From Candidatus Poribacteria bacterium (GTDB lineage Bacteria; Poribacteria; WGA-4E; UBA9662), in assembly GCA_012963885.1 (NCBI GenBank), contig DTUY01000218.1:82440-146439 (forward strand): DNA of 64,000 bases, read 5' to 3'. Under the pieces are notes generated by a model. That model was not told the origin of the DNA. It searched no databases and saw only the letters and a program-made list of their open reading frames with translations. How positions within the stretch are numbered: position 1 is the first letter of the stretch; each line of letters starts with the position of its first letter. The position numbers were made by a program, and so were the translations under genes. Below, one piece after another: positions 54,897 through 64,000 of this stretch.

Positions 54897-55888
54897 ACTG
54901 CGGTGCTGATGAAAATTTGTTGGACATCGAAAATTTAACAAAGGTTTTCAGCCTGCGCCAGGGGTTTTCCACCACCAAGTTGGTTGCTGTTGACAAAGCT
55001 AGCTTTTTCCTGAAAGCGACCAAGCCAGAAATCGTCGCTCTGGCTGGAGAAAGCGGGAGCGGAAAAACAACCGTGGCCAGAATGATCCTTGGTCTGGCTG
55101 AACCAACAAGTGGAATAATACGCTATAAAGGTAAGGATCTCACACAGTTAACACACCGAGAAAGGCGTTCATGGTTTTTAAAGGAAGTCCAACCGATATT
55201 CCAGAATCCGTTTACCACTTTCAGTCCATTGAAACGTATTGAAACCTATTTGTTCGAAACAGCTTTTAACTATCATGTTGTTGAGAAAGAAAATGTAAAT
55301 CAATATGTAGACGATGTCTTGGGTTTGGTTGGGCTCTCTTTAGTTGAGATCTTAGGAAGATATCCAAATGAACTTTCTGGTGGTCAAGTGCAACGTGTAT
55401 CAGTTGCCAGAGCACTCATCACAAACCCTTCTCTTCTTGTAGCAGATGAACCAGTTTCAATGGTCGACGCCTCGCTAAGAATGTCCATTGTTAATCTATT
55501 TAGGAAGCTAAGAGATGAAAAGGCTGTTAGTGTATTGTATATCACCCATGATCTAGCGACCGCATATTATGCGGCTGACCGGGTTGCCATCATGCTCGGA
55601 GGCTGGATTGTAGAATCTGGTTCAGTAGAAAAGGTATTGGGACACCCACTTCATCCCTATACCCGGAGCCTGAAGCAATCTATTCCAGATCCAGACCCAG
55701 ATCGAAAATGGGAAGGCCGAGTAAATCTTGCTATCCTTGAAACAGATGAATTCGTGAACATGGGATGCAAGTATGCTAGTAGATGTTCTGAAGCAATGGA
55801 AATCTGCAAGCAAAAAATTCCAGCAGACTTTCTAGTAGAGGAGAGAACAGTCAAGTGTTTCTTGTACGAAGACAATAATCAGGCTTAG
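54893..55888 (+). CDS. ABC transporter ATP-binding protein, DppF/OppF type
   Basis: The second ATPase, 331 residues from ATG 54893, which overlaps the previous stop and follows AGAGGAGAAAAA. Walker A is GESGSGKTT (52-60), signature ELSGGQVQRVS, Walker B LLVADEPVSMVDAS and switch YITHDLA. Ser replaces Thr in the D-loop region usually read as DEPTSALD; this is common in this subfamily. The cysteine-rich C-terminus GCKYASRCSEAMEIC matches the peptide-importer type. It completes a five-part importer with two binding proteins. Confidence 0.95.
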   Translation: MNCGADENLLDIENLTKVFSLRQGFSTTKLVAVDKASFFLKATKPEIVALAGESGSGKTTVARMILGLAEPTSGIIRYKGKDLTQLTHRERRSWFLKEVQPIFQNPFTTFSPLKRIETYLFETAFNYHVVEKENVNQYVDDVLGLVGLSLVEILGRYPNELSGGQVQRVSVARALITNPSLLVADEPVSMVDASLRMSIVNLFRKLRDEKAVSVLYITHDLATAYYAADRVAIMLGGWIVESGSVEKVLGHPLHPYTRSLKQSIPDPDPDRKWEGRVNLAILETDEFVNMGCKYASRCSEAMEICKQKIPADFLVEERTVKCFLYEDNNQA

Positions 55889-56144
55889 ACAGTTTGGTAG
55901 ATTAGTATAGGTCAAGGACTGGGAGCATTCTGATTTTTTTAAGTCTCGAGTGAAAAAGGAACAATGCTGAACGATTTCGGGGTTGGAGGTTTTCGGGTTT
56001 AGGCTACGAGTTAGGACATTTCAACTGAAAACCTTACCAATTGGAATGACCAGATTAAGTGAAAAAACACTTGTCAGGTAAGTTGCAAGATTATCGTGTT
56101 ATAATCCAACGGAATTTCAAAAGTGTTAGTATAGGAAGTTTGTG

Positions 56145-58673
56145 ATGAGGAATAATTTATTTCTTGTATTACTACTATTCTTTGTCTTGAATTGCATTCA
56201 ATCTCAAGCCAATAAGATAAACACTTCCTCGACAATAATAAATGGCGATCAGCACAATATTAGCCAAATGAGATTTGACACTTCTGCCGTGAAAGCAATT
56301 CACCAATCCCTAGTTATATTATGTAGTCTCACACTTCAGGACAAAGCCATTGATCGGATAGAAACATCTCAGGATGAAAAGCAATCTCAATGGTTGCGCC
56401 TGCAAAGTGGGACCGAATTGGTATCATCAGAAACGGTTGCTATTAAAATAGCAAGGGAAAAACCGGGAATCAAGATTAAAAACGAGGAACCGCAAGTCTC
56501 ACTGTCTATCAGCACTTTACCAGTTGGTGCAACTATCTATGTTGACCGACGACAGACCTCGCATAAAACACCGCACATTTTGCAACTTGATACTGATATA
56601 AACCAGCGAAAACAAGTAGTGGTGGGACTGAAACTAACCGGATATGAAATCGAGGTAATAGATGTAGATCTACGTAACAATGAATTAGTTGAATTGGCAA
56701 ATATTCGCTTAAAAAAAATAGGACAACGGGTACTTGAAAACGGAGTAGAAGCAACAGATTGGCAAAAAATACAAGCTGAAATGACTTTGATACCTGCCGG
56801 GAAATTCCATATGGGAACTCCTAAAAATGAGACTGCCGAATGGATAAAGAATACACATCTGGCACATACCGTCGAGTTAGGCTCCTTTTCTATTGACACC
56901 TATGAGGTGACAATAAAACAATATCAACAGTTTATCAGTGCCACTGGCCATAGAGCCCTACCGGAGTGGGTAAGTAAGTACTCACCCACAGAGAATCATC
57001 CGGTAGTGGGTGTCAGCTGGTACGACGCCACTGCCTATGCTAAGTGGATGGGTACGCGTCTACCAACGGAAGCTGAGTGGGAATATGCAGCTCGAGGTGG
57101 ACTGATAAATCAACGCTATGCATGGGGAAACTCGCAACCTAGTGGAATAGAATGTAACTACGCAGACAAAAATGCAGATCCTGTTCTGAAACAAATAGAC
57201 AAAGGATATCACTGGTCGGATTTAAATATTGATGATGGTTATGCTTATACAGCACCGGTGGGCAGCTATTTGCCTAATGGTTATGGTTTGTACGATATGG
57301 CAGGTAATATCTATGAATGGTGTGCTGATTGGTTTGGCGAAAACTACTATAGCCATTCATCAACCCGCAATCCAGAAGGCCCAAGTTCTGGGGATAAACG
57401 GGTACTGCGCGGAGGGTCTTGGAACTATGATACCTATAGTTTGCATGTGGCCAGCCGTATTGGCAGCAATCCATATAGTACAAACAGCTTCGTTGGATTT
57501 CGTTGTGTGTTAGGATCAAGTCCTCCAGAGGCACGCGCAACCAAAAAAAATAAGACTTCTGGTGCGATCCCTCAAACCAATTTACTGTATAATCGGAACG
57601 AACAAGGAATCCCCAGTCAGAACTTTGAATCATTAAAAAAACAACTTGAGCAAACAGTTAAAATTAATCCCTCTGCCGATGCATATTATCATCTAGGCGT
57701 GATTTGTGGTATGCAATCACAATGGAAGACAGCCATTATCAATTTGGAACATGCCGTTGCTATTAATCCAGATTATGCGGAAGCATTCAACAAATTAGGC
57801 AAAGCGTACTTGATTGGCCTAGCACAAGCAAAGGAAGCAGTTCCTTTTCTAAAGAAAGCTATTGAGATTGATGCTAAATACGCGGATTCATATAAGCTTT
57901 TGGGAACAGCTTATCTTCATCAGGATTCGAATAGGGAGGCAATCGAATACTTTGATAAAGCAATACACTTTGATTCTACTGACACAGAATCTCTGTACCT
58001 TTTAGGATTCTGTCATTACCAGGAAAATAGACTTAAAGAAGCTATTTCACATTTTGAAAAAGTGATTGAGAAAGACCCTTTTTACGCTCAAGCCTACTTC
58101 AATCTGGGAAATTGCTATTTCCGAACAGGACAAATCGATAAAGGGAGATCAGCTCTAAATAATTTCCAGCAACTGAGCCGTGATCTAGAGCAAATCAAGA
58201 TCCTTGATCACTATTTGCAAAATGATTCAAAGGACCTGGAAAAATGGAGTCAGTTAGCACAACTCTTGGTAAAACATAATAGGTGGCAGGAATCAACCAA
58301 TGCCTTAGGCAAATGCGTGCTACTCGACCCACAAAATCCTGATTATTATGAAATGCTTGGATATGCTTATTTACAAATCAAATCACATGAGGATGCTGCT
58401 GGAGTATACAAAGAAATTATCAACCTGTATCCGGATGTTGCCGAATATAGAAATAGCCTTGGTATTGCCTACATGCTGACGGAAAGGTACATTCGTGCTA
58501 TTGATCAATTTCAGTTGGCAATTCATGTGGAACCCCTTAAGGCGAATTACCATTTGAATTTGGCTAAAGCTTATCAACAAATCAACCATCAGTTAAAAGC
58601 CGACCAGGCGTTGAGCGAGTATCGACGCCTAGATCCTGAGGCATCAGACTCACCAGACCCACGTCAAGAATGA
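56145..58673 (+). CDS. PEGA / SUMF1-like (FGE-sulfatase domain) / TPR exported protein
   Basis: An 842-residue protein with a signal peptide (MRNNLFLVLLLFFVLNCI). A PEGA domain (about 120-190: LSISTLPVGATIYVDRR) is followed by a formylglycine-generating-enzyme-like domain (about 205-460: MTLIPAGKFHMGTPKNE, SFSIDTYEVTIKQYQQF, VGVSWYDATAYAKWMGTRLP, EAEWEYAARGG, RVLRGGSWNYDTYS, FVGFRC). The two copper-binding cysteines of true FGE are absent: the GGS segment reads NYDTYSL. The rest (about 510-835) is a series of TPRs. It is thus likely a non-catalytic binding or scaffold protein. The ATG at 56145 follows AGGAAGTTTGTG. Its stop overlaps the next gene start (ATGA). Confidence 0.87.
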   Translation: MRNNLFLVLLLFFVLNCIQSQANKINTSSTIINGDQHNISQMRFDTSAVKAIHQSLVILCSLTLQDKAIDRIETSQDEKQSQWLRLQSGTELVSSETVAIKIAREKPGIKIKNEEPQVSLSISTLPVGATIYVDRRQTSHKTPHILQLDTDINQRKQVVVGLKLTGYEIEVIDVDLRNNELVELANIRLKKIGQRVLENGVEATDWQKIQAEMTLIPAGKFHMGTPKNETAEWIKNTHLAHTVELGSFSIDTYEVTIKQYQQFISATGHRALPEWVSKYSPTENHPVVGVSWYDATAYAKWMGTRLPTEAEWEYAARGGLINQRYAWGNSQPSGIECNYADKNADPVLKQIDKGYHWSDLNIDDGYAYTAPVGSYLPNGYGLYDMAGNIYEWCADWFGENYYSHSSTRNPEGPSSGDKRVLRGGSWNYDTYSLHVASRIGSNPYSTNSFVGFRCVLGSSPPEARATKKNKTSGAIPQTNLLYNRNEQGIPSQNFESLKKQLEQTVKINPSADAYYHLGVICGMQSQWKTAIINLEHAVAINPDYAEAFNKLGKAYLIGLAQAKEAVPFLKKAIEIDAKYADSYKLLGTAYLHQDSNREAIEYFDKAIHFDSTDTESLYLLGFCHYQENRLKEAISHFEKVIEKDPFYAQAYFNLGNCYFRTGQIDKGRSALNNFQQLSRDLEQIKILDHYLQNDSKDLEKWSQLAQLLVKHNRWQESTNALGKCVLLDPQNPDYYEMLGYAYLQIKSHEDAAGVYKEIINLYPDVAEYRNSLGIAYMLTERYIRAIDQFQLAIHVEPLKANYHLNLAKAYQQINHQLKADQALSEYRRLDPEASDSPDPRQE

Positions 58674-60358
58674 AGCCACGTCAACTGACCCATCTATTTC
58701 TCATATTTCTATCCAATTTATTACAAGCTGAATCACAGGTTCAATTTGTCGATATTACGGCATCGACCGGAATCAATTTCCGACATTCAAATGGAGCGAA
58801 AAACGACTATCAACTGCCGGAAACACTGGGATCTGGAGGTGCTTTTTTTGACTACAATAACGACGGATATTTGGATCTTTATCTGATAAACAGCGGTGAT
58901 TTCGGTAGCCAAGGAATAAGTAAAAATTCCGATCAATCATCAAACACAAGTTTGCTCTACCACAACAACGGTGATGGCACTTTTAAAGATATCACCGCAT
59001 CTGCAGGAATAGGCAACAAGAACAATTACGGTCAAGGTGCAGCTACTGCAGACTACGATAATGACGGCGACATCGACCTCTACGTGACAAATTTTGGTCA
59101 CAACAAACTGTACCAAAATAATGGGAATGGAACTTTCTCAGAAGTAAGCAAAAAAGCGGGTGTCGCAGATCCCTCGTGGAGTACCAGCGCAACTTTTTTC
59201 GACTATGATCGCGATGGATATCTCGACCTCTATGTGGTTAATTATGTTGTTTATTCACTAACAGCTTCTTATCGCAAGTGTTATGACGATGATATTCGTA
59301 ATTACTGTCATCCTAAATATTTTGAGGGATCCCCGGATCAGCTATATAAAAACAATGGAGACGGCACATTCACCAATACGACAAAAGCTGCTGGCATTAG
59401 TGATATTGGGGGTCCTTACCAAGGAAAAGGACTTGGAGTTGTTGCTGCTGACTTTAATAATGACCGGTATCCAGATCTCTATGTTGCTAATGACGACACC
59501 CCAAACTATCTGTTCCTAAATGGAGGTGATAGCACGTTCATGGAAATCGGGATATTTACAGGATGTGCTTATAGTAGTGATGGTGTCGCACAAGCTGGTA
59601 TGGGAGTTGATACTGGAGACTATAATGAGGATGGATTATTAGATATATTTGTTACCAATTTCTCGTATGAAACCAACGCTTTATACCAGAATAATGGGGA
59701 TGGGACGTTCACTGATGTCATTTATAAATCTCGTCTTGGTGAGGAAAGCTACCTATCTTTAGGATTCGGTGCCAATTTTCTAGATTACAATAATGATGGA
59801 TACCTAGATCTATTTATTGCCAACGGGCATATTTCTCCAAACATTGAACAAACCATAGATGTTGTGACGTATGCCCAACCAAACCAGCTTTTTCAAAACA
59901 ATAGGAATGGGACATTCACCGAAATGTCCCGAGAATCAGGCCCTCATTTCCTAGAAAAGGCTGTCAGTCGAGGAAGTATTTTAGGCGACTATGACAACGA
60001 TGGTGATATAGACATTGTTGTTACACAATTGAATGGACCTATTGCGTTTCTACGAAACGAGAACGGGAACGCACAAAATTGGCTGCGCATTCGAACAGTT
60101 GGGGTTCTTAGTAATCGTGATGGTGTCGGCACCCGCCTGATATTTAAAGTTGGAGACCAAGTTGTCATACGCGAAGTTCGGGTGGGATCAAGTTATCTTT
60201 GCAGTCGTGACCCAAGAGTACTATTGGGAGTTTCAGATCATGAGTTTATTGATAAAATTGAAGTCCATTGGCCCAGTGGCATAACACAAATTTTTAAAGA
60301 TACAGCAGTAAATCAGCAATTGGATATAATTGAAAAAGGGACGCCAAGTCTTAACTAG
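58670..60358 (+). CDS. CRTAC1-type FG-GAP/UnbV secreted protein
   Basis: A 562-residue secreted propeller-type protein. Calcium-binding blades: FFDYNNDGYLDLYLIN, DYDNDGDIDLYVTNFG, FDYDRDGYLDLYVVNY, DYNEDGLLDIFVTNF, DYNNDGYLDLFIANGH, DYDNDGDIDIVV. The last part is UnbV/ASPIC (VLSNRDGVGTRLIF, VREVRVGSSYLC-type IREVRVGSSYLCSRD, KIEVHWPSG). The signal peptide is MKPRQLTHLFLIFLSNLLQA. Its ATG overlaps the stop of the PEGA/SUMF1-like/TPR gene, so both are made together and probably cooperate outside the cell. It is followed 58 bases later by a PhyH gene. Confidence 0.92.
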   Translation: MKPRQLTHLFLIFLSNLLQAESQVQFVDITASTGINFRHSNGAKNDYQLPETLGSGGAFFDYNNDGYLDLYLINSGDFGSQGISKNSDQSSNTSLLYHNNGDGTFKDITASAGIGNKNNYGQGAATADYDNDGDIDLYVTNFGHNKLYQNNGNGTFSEVSKKAGVADPSWSTSATFFDYDRDGYLDLYVVNYVVYSLTASYRKCYDDDIRNYCHPKYFEGSPDQLYKNNGDGTFTNTTKAAGISDIGGPYQGKGLGVVAADFNNDRYPDLYVANDDTPNYLFLNGGDSTFMEIGIFTGCAYSSDGVAQAGMGVDTGDYNEDGLLDIFVTNFSYETNALYQNNGDGTFTDVIYKSRLGEESYLSLGFGANFLDYNNDGYLDLFIANGHISPNIEQTIDVVTYAQPNQLFQNNRNGTFTEMSRESGPHFLEKAVSRGSILGDYDNDGDIDIVVTQLNGPIAFLRNENGNAQNWLRIRTVGVLSNRDGVGTRLIFKVGDQVVIREVRVGSSYLCSRDPRVLLGVSDHEFIDKIEVHWPSGITQIFKDTAVNQQLDIIEKGTPSLN

Positions 60359-60378
60359 TTAGCCAGTTAAGATGTCCC
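60338..60378 (+). promoter_or_regulatory. Hairpin over the CRTAC1-type gene stop codon
   Basis: GGGAC (60338) and TCTTAACT (60349-60356) pair with AGTTAAGATGTCCC (60365-60378), leaving a six-base bulge and an eight-base loop. It covers the stop and sits before the PhyH gene. No T run follows, so it may be an RNA-processing or attenuation structure. Confidence 0.4.
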
Positions 60379-60416
60379 TCAAAGTAATCAGATAATAAAG
60401 GCTTTAGGAGAGTCAC

Positions 60417-61169
60417 ATGTCAGAATCAGGACCAATCGTACCAACTGTGCTTAACTCACAACTATCAGCAGAATTACAGTCAGAAGTCGATTTTTTCCTA
60501 AAATGGGGATACTTGGTTGTTGACGATGCATTAACAGAAGAACAACTAGAAACACTCAAAATTGCGCTTGACGAAACCTATGAAGGAGTCGATGATGAAA
60601 CACAATTCGTTGGCGAACTGCTAGAACAGGATGAACGCTTTGGCTTTTTAATCGATAATCCTCCGGTGCTGGAACGAATTAAAGCAATTTTGGGAAACTG
60701 TGTACAACTTCATAGTGCGACATCACGTGTTACACAACCGGGAGCAACCGATCAGAACTGGCATCGCGATGGTCCTTGGCCTGTTGACCCTTGTGGCACA
60801 CCTTACGGAAGTTTGCCTGGACAAGTTAATTGCGGATATTTTCTTGATGAGCTAACAATGGAAAATGGTCCTATCGTCATTGTACCTGGTAGTCAGCGGG
60901 CGCTATTTCGCCCGCCGGAAGGACACCCTACTTTCCCAGATCAAAAGTTTGTACTTGCTAAACCCCGTCAAGCTGTTTTTTTCGACGGGTGGCTCTACCA
61001 CAGAGGTTCAGCTAACAATTCGCCACAGGAACGCCGAGTTTGCTTAATGTGTTATCAGAATGCTTGGATGAAGTCGCGAGAGCCTTTTAATGGTCCTCGC
61101 GTTACCAAACTGCGGGAGGAGGGATCTCCAGAACGAAAACTCCTGCTTGGTAGCATAGGACATTGGTAG
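60417..61169 (+). CDS. Phytanoyl-CoA dioxygenase family protein
   Basis: A 250-residue PhyH oxygenase with a canonical triad: proximal motif NWHRDGPWPV, distal histidine in DGWLYHRGSANNSPQERR with the following Arg, and strand NCGYFLDELTMENGPIVIVPGS. ATG 60417 follows TAGGAGAGTCAC. It sits between two CRTAC1-type genes on the same strand and is probably transcribed with them, an unusual setting for a cytoplasmic hydroxylase. No signal peptide is present. The substrate is unknown. Confidence 0.91.
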   Translation: MSESGPIVPTVLNSQLSAELQSEVDFFLKWGYLVVDDALTEEQLETLKIALDETYEGVDDETQFVGELLEQDERFGFLIDNPPVLERIKAILGNCVQLHSATSRVTQPGATDQNWHRDGPWPVDPCGTPYGSLPGQVNCGYFLDELTMENGPIVIVPGSQRALFRPPEGHPTFPDQKFVLAKPRQAVFFDGWLYHRGSANNSPQERRVCLMCYQNAWMKSREPFNGPRVTKLREEGSPERKLLLGSIGHW

Positions 61170-61240
61170 TATAAAACGATGGTGATATATTTCATGAATA
61201 TCCAATATATCTGTAAACAGGCAAGTGGTTCTAGCATATC

Positions 61241-62923
61241 TTGAAGAATTACCTGCGTTACCTACCCCTACTTACTATTCTCCCCGTCGCACTACTTGAC
61301 TTTCTCACGCCTTACGGATTCGCTATTTTCACTGATGTGACTGAGGAATCAGGTATTCACACCGTTACTTATAGTGGTAGCCAAGACAAAAAGCATTTGC
61401 TGGAATCAATCGGTTGTGGAACAGCATTTCTTGATTATAATCGAGATGGAAACCAAGATGTGTATATCGTTAACGGGTGGAAAATCAAAGATGGGCGTGT
61501 CGTGGTTAAAGGTCAAAATGCGCTCTATCGCAATACCGGAAATGGGACTTTCGAAGAAGTAACTGAACAAGCGAAAGTGGGCGATAAAAGTTGGGGAATT
61601 GGCGTTTGTACCACGGATTATAATAACGATGGTTGGCTCGACATGTACATTACTAACTTTGGCGCTAACCGTTTGTACAGCAACAACCAAGATGGCACCT
61701 TTACCGATGTCGCTGCACAAGTAGGGGTTGACGATAAACGATGGAGCGTGGGAGCGTCATTTTTAGATTTTGATAATGATGGTGATTTAGATCTATACGT
61801 AGTGAATTACGTTACCAGCTCCATTTCAGAGGTTTTAGATGCAGAGTTGTCGCAAGATTGGAAAGGAGTTGCAAACGTCATGAAGGGCCCCCGTGGACTA
61901 AAAGGGTCCGCTGATGCTTTTTATCGTAACAACGGAGACGGTACGTTTACTGATGCAACGATAGAATCTGGTCTGATTGATATTGGAGCGTTATATGGAC
62001 TTGGTGTCTGTACTACTGATTATGATCTGGATGGAGACATTGATATTTATGTTGCTAATGATGCGTCACCTAACTACTTATATCAAAATAACGGAAATGG
62101 AACATTTACGGAAGTAGGTTTATACGTGAACGCCTCAGTGGCTAACACCGGGTTACCTCAAGCAAGTATGGGAATTGACTTTGCTGATTTTGATAATGAT
62201 GGTGATTTCGACGGAATCTTAACCCATTTTAGCGGTGAATGCAGTACATTGTATAGAAATCTAGGGGATGGTTTCTTTGAGGATGCATCTGAATCCGTGG
62301 GATTATGGCAAAGAACATATCTACCTATGAGTTGGGGAACAGGGTTTTTCGACTATGATAATGATATGGATTTAGATCTATTCATTGCCAATGGACACAT
62401 TTACCCACAAGTGGATAGCCATTTAGCATACGGTGAATCTTATGCTCAACTTAATCAACTCTTCAATAACAATACGGGCCATTTTAAAGAGATAACATCA
62501 GAAGCGGGGGATGGATTTAGCATACGATTGTCAAGTCGAGGAACCGCCTTTGCAGATTACGACAACGATGGGGATTTAGACGTTTTAGTAATTAACATGG
62601 ATGCTTTACCAACACTCCTGAGAAACGATGGTGGAAATACAAAAAGTTGGTTGTTGATAGAATTAAAGGGAAATAAAAATATAAGTGGGATTGGTTCTAT
62701 TGTTTACGTAAAAACAGGGAACTTGACGCAAATGAGAGAGGTTCGATCAGGTAATAGTTATGCCTCCCAAAATGAGTTAAGAACCCATTTCGGGTTAGGA
62801 GACGCTGACTTGGTTGATAAGATCTCGGTAAAATGGGTTAGCGGTGCGACTTCGGCATTACATAATATTGCCGCACGGCAAATAATACAGATCGTTGAAC
62901 CCAAGACCAATTCTGAGAATTGA
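61241..62923 (+). CDS. CRTAC1-type FG-GAP/UnbV secreted protein
   Basis: A 560-residue secreted propeller-type protein, the fourth of its kind here. Blades: FLDYNRDGNQDVYIVNG, DYNNDGWLDMYITNFG, DFDNDGDLDLYVVNYV, DYDLDGDIDIYVAND, DFDNDGDFDGILTHF, DYDNDMDLDLFIANGH. The UnbV/ASPIC end contains MREVRSGNSYASQNELR, THFGLGD and ISVKWVSGATS. The start is TTG at 61241 with no good upstream ATG; the signal peptide is MKNYLRYLPLLTILPVALL plus residues. It is distinct in sequence from its neighbour at 58670 although similar in order. Confidence 0.9.
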   Translation: MKNYLRYLPLLTILPVALLDFLTPYGFAIFTDVTEESGIHTVTYSGSQDKKHLLESIGCGTAFLDYNRDGNQDVYIVNGWKIKDGRVVVKGQNALYRNTGNGTFEEVTEQAKVGDKSWGIGVCTTDYNNDGWLDMYITNFGANRLYSNNQDGTFTDVAAQVGVDDKRWSVGASFLDFDNDGDLDLYVVNYVTSSISEVLDAELSQDWKGVANVMKGPRGLKGSADAFYRNNGDGTFTDATIESGLIDIGALYGLGVCTTDYDLDGDIDIYVANDASPNYLYQNNGNGTFTEVGLYVNASVANTGLPQASMGIDFADFDNDGDFDGILTHFSGECSTLYRNLGDGFFEDASESVGLWQRTYLPMSWGTGFFDYDNDMDLDLFIANGHIYPQVDSHLAYGESYAQLNQLFNNNTGHFKEITSEAGDGFSIRLSSRGTAFADYDNDGDLDVLVINMDALPTLLRNDGGNTKSWLLIELKGNKNISGIGSIVYVKTGNLTQMREVRSGNSYASQNELRTHFGLGDADLVDKISVKWVSGATSALHNIAARQIIQIVEPKTNSEN

Positions 62924-63067
62924 GTTCCTATTCCAAACTGCAAGCATACCATTATTCAGCCAAGTATTTCAATGTGCTCACATCTTTTCTCTACAGACAT
63001 TGACTCTCAATAGTATTCTGACAGTCATCATCCTCTGTAAAGCTTACCATAATATAATCAGAAGTAA

Positions 63068-64000
63068 ATGAACAAAAACAACAATAAAACATATGTTTCA
63101 ATCCACACAATACTGATTGCAACTGCATTAATCCCAATAAATATTTATTGGAATGTGCAAATGGAACTAGTCAGGTACTCGGGACTACCAACAACCATCT
63201 CGTTATTCTTTAATGTAGTATTTAACCTGCTGATCCTGTCTTTATTGAACATCGGAATAAAGAGGTTTTTAGATAGAACATTATTTAAACGCGGAGAGTT
63301 ATCTATAATTTATATTGTGTTGTCCATAGCATCTGGTATTGGTGGACATAGCATGATGCAAATTCTCCCACCTATGTTGGGTCATCCTTTCTGGTTTGCT
63401 ACTGAAGAAAATGATTGGAAGAACCTGTTTTGGAAACACATTCCTTCATGGTTATCCGTCAATGATAAGTCTGTACTCAAAGGATATTATGAGGGTGGCC
63501 CTTTATACAATATCCAACATTTGAAAGTTTGGATTATTCCAATTGCTACTTGGTCTGTTTTTATTTTTGTTGTGTTGCTAATCATGCTTTGTATCAACAT
63601 TATCATCAGAAGGCAGTGGGTAGAAAATGAAAAGCTGAGTTACCCAATCATTCAACTCCCCTTAGAGATGACAAGTCCCAATTTTTTCTCTAACCGTATG
63701 ATGTGGATTGGATTCATCATTGTAGCCGTCATCGATATTGTAAATGGACTCCATTTCCTGTTTCCAACCATTCCACAAGTATTTAGTAAAAGATACAACA
63801 TCACATTCCCTAATCCACCATTTAACGCCATGGGCCGTTTACCTTTCGCCATGTATCCTTTCGTTATTGGTCTTGGGTTTCTAATCCCATTGGATCTCAG
63901 TTTTCCTGTTGGCTTTTCTTCTGGTTTTGGAAACTACAACTTTTATTAGGTAATGTAATGGGGTTAAGATCACTTCCTGGTTTTCCATACATCAATTCGC
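63068..64000 (+). CDS. DUF6785-like polytopic membrane protein, apparent frameshift, runs off window
   Basis: A multi-helix membrane protein resembling DUF6785/oligopeptide-transporter-like proteins. Helices alternate with loops such as GIGGHSMMQILPPMLGHPFWF and ENEKLSYPIIQLPLEMT. The first frame stops at 63949. Just before that, at 63901-63904 (four T), the reading changes: with one more T the sequence continues SFSCWLFFWFWKLQ, then LGNVMGLRSLPGFPYINS to the end of the window. That matches the usual course of the family (LDLSFSCW..., RSLPGFPYIN) far better than the frame in use. So a one-base deletion or sequence error breaks the gene. The 3' end lies outside. Confidence 0.75.

Noticed and set aside
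17008..62923. DNA repeats in the CRTAC1-type genes (GATTATGATAATGATGG-like runs) as a CRISPR or satellite array
   Set aside because: They encode the repeated DYDNDG calcium-binding blades, lie in frame, and are spaced irregularly without uniform spacers.

Overview
The window looks like a piece of chromosome from an uncultured, moderately AT-rich, Gram-negative-type bacterium. The gene content resembles Candidatus Poribacteria or a related PVC/FCB-type lineage. This is inferred from family content: many phytanoyl-CoA dioxygenase (PhyH)-like proteins, CRTAC1-type FG-GAP/UnbV proteins, a planctomycete-style cytochrome-DUF1549-DUF1553 protein with its DUF1501 partner, LamG and discoidin secreted proteins, and FlgD-like 'YPNPFNPETW' C-terminal domains. 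No rRNA, tRNA, CRISPR array, prophage or intact insertion sequence was seen.

Layout. 0-13 kb: a truncated PhyH oxygenase, a LamG protein with a broken signal-peptide region, an exported methyltransferase, a malate/lactate-type dehydrogenase, a class III aminotransferase, a large exported PIG-L deacetylase, a polytopic membrane protein, a second PhyH protein and a beta-helix protein. 13-20 kb: a DUF2752/DUF4234 membrane pair, a glycosidase-like protein with HEAT repeats, a CRTAC1-type protein, a histone-deacetylase-fold hydrolase and an MqnD-like protein. 20-33 kb is mostly housekeeping: an MBL-fold hydrolase, a phosphoesterase-hslV-hslU run, mraY, a Gfo/Idh oxidoreductase, maf, a PpiD/SurA-like chaperone and a D-2-hydroxyacid dehydrogenase, plus a nonsense-disrupted WD40 gene and a decayed transposase.

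33.7-47.7 kb is an accessory locus for exported proteins. Two discoidin paralogues flank a CRTAC1-type protein. They are followed by a di-heme oxidoreductase, three PhyH oxygenases, the PSCyt1-DUF1549-DUF1553 protein and its Tat-exported DUF1501 partner. Two of the PhyH proteins carry HGG where the iron-binding HxD motif is expected. 48-56 kb encodes a complete peptide-type ABC importer with two tandemly duplicated substrate-binding lipoproteins. 56-63 kb holds a cassette of a PEGA/SUMF1-like/TPR protein, two CRTAC1-type proteins and a PhyH oxygenase. The window ends in a multi-membrane DUF6785-like gene with an apparent one-base frameshift.

Inferred overall role: capture, oxidation and import of environmental organic matter (sulfated or glycosylated polymers, peptides), with secreted binding and electron-transfer proteins, non-haem iron oxygenases and ABC import working alongside ordinary cell-wall and protein-quality genes. 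The features most worth following up are the HGG oxygenase paralogues around the cytochrome/DUF1501 pair, a short C-terminal K-L-x3-W-x2-[IM]-K tail shared by three secreted proteins, and three gene disruptions that could be real or sequence errors.
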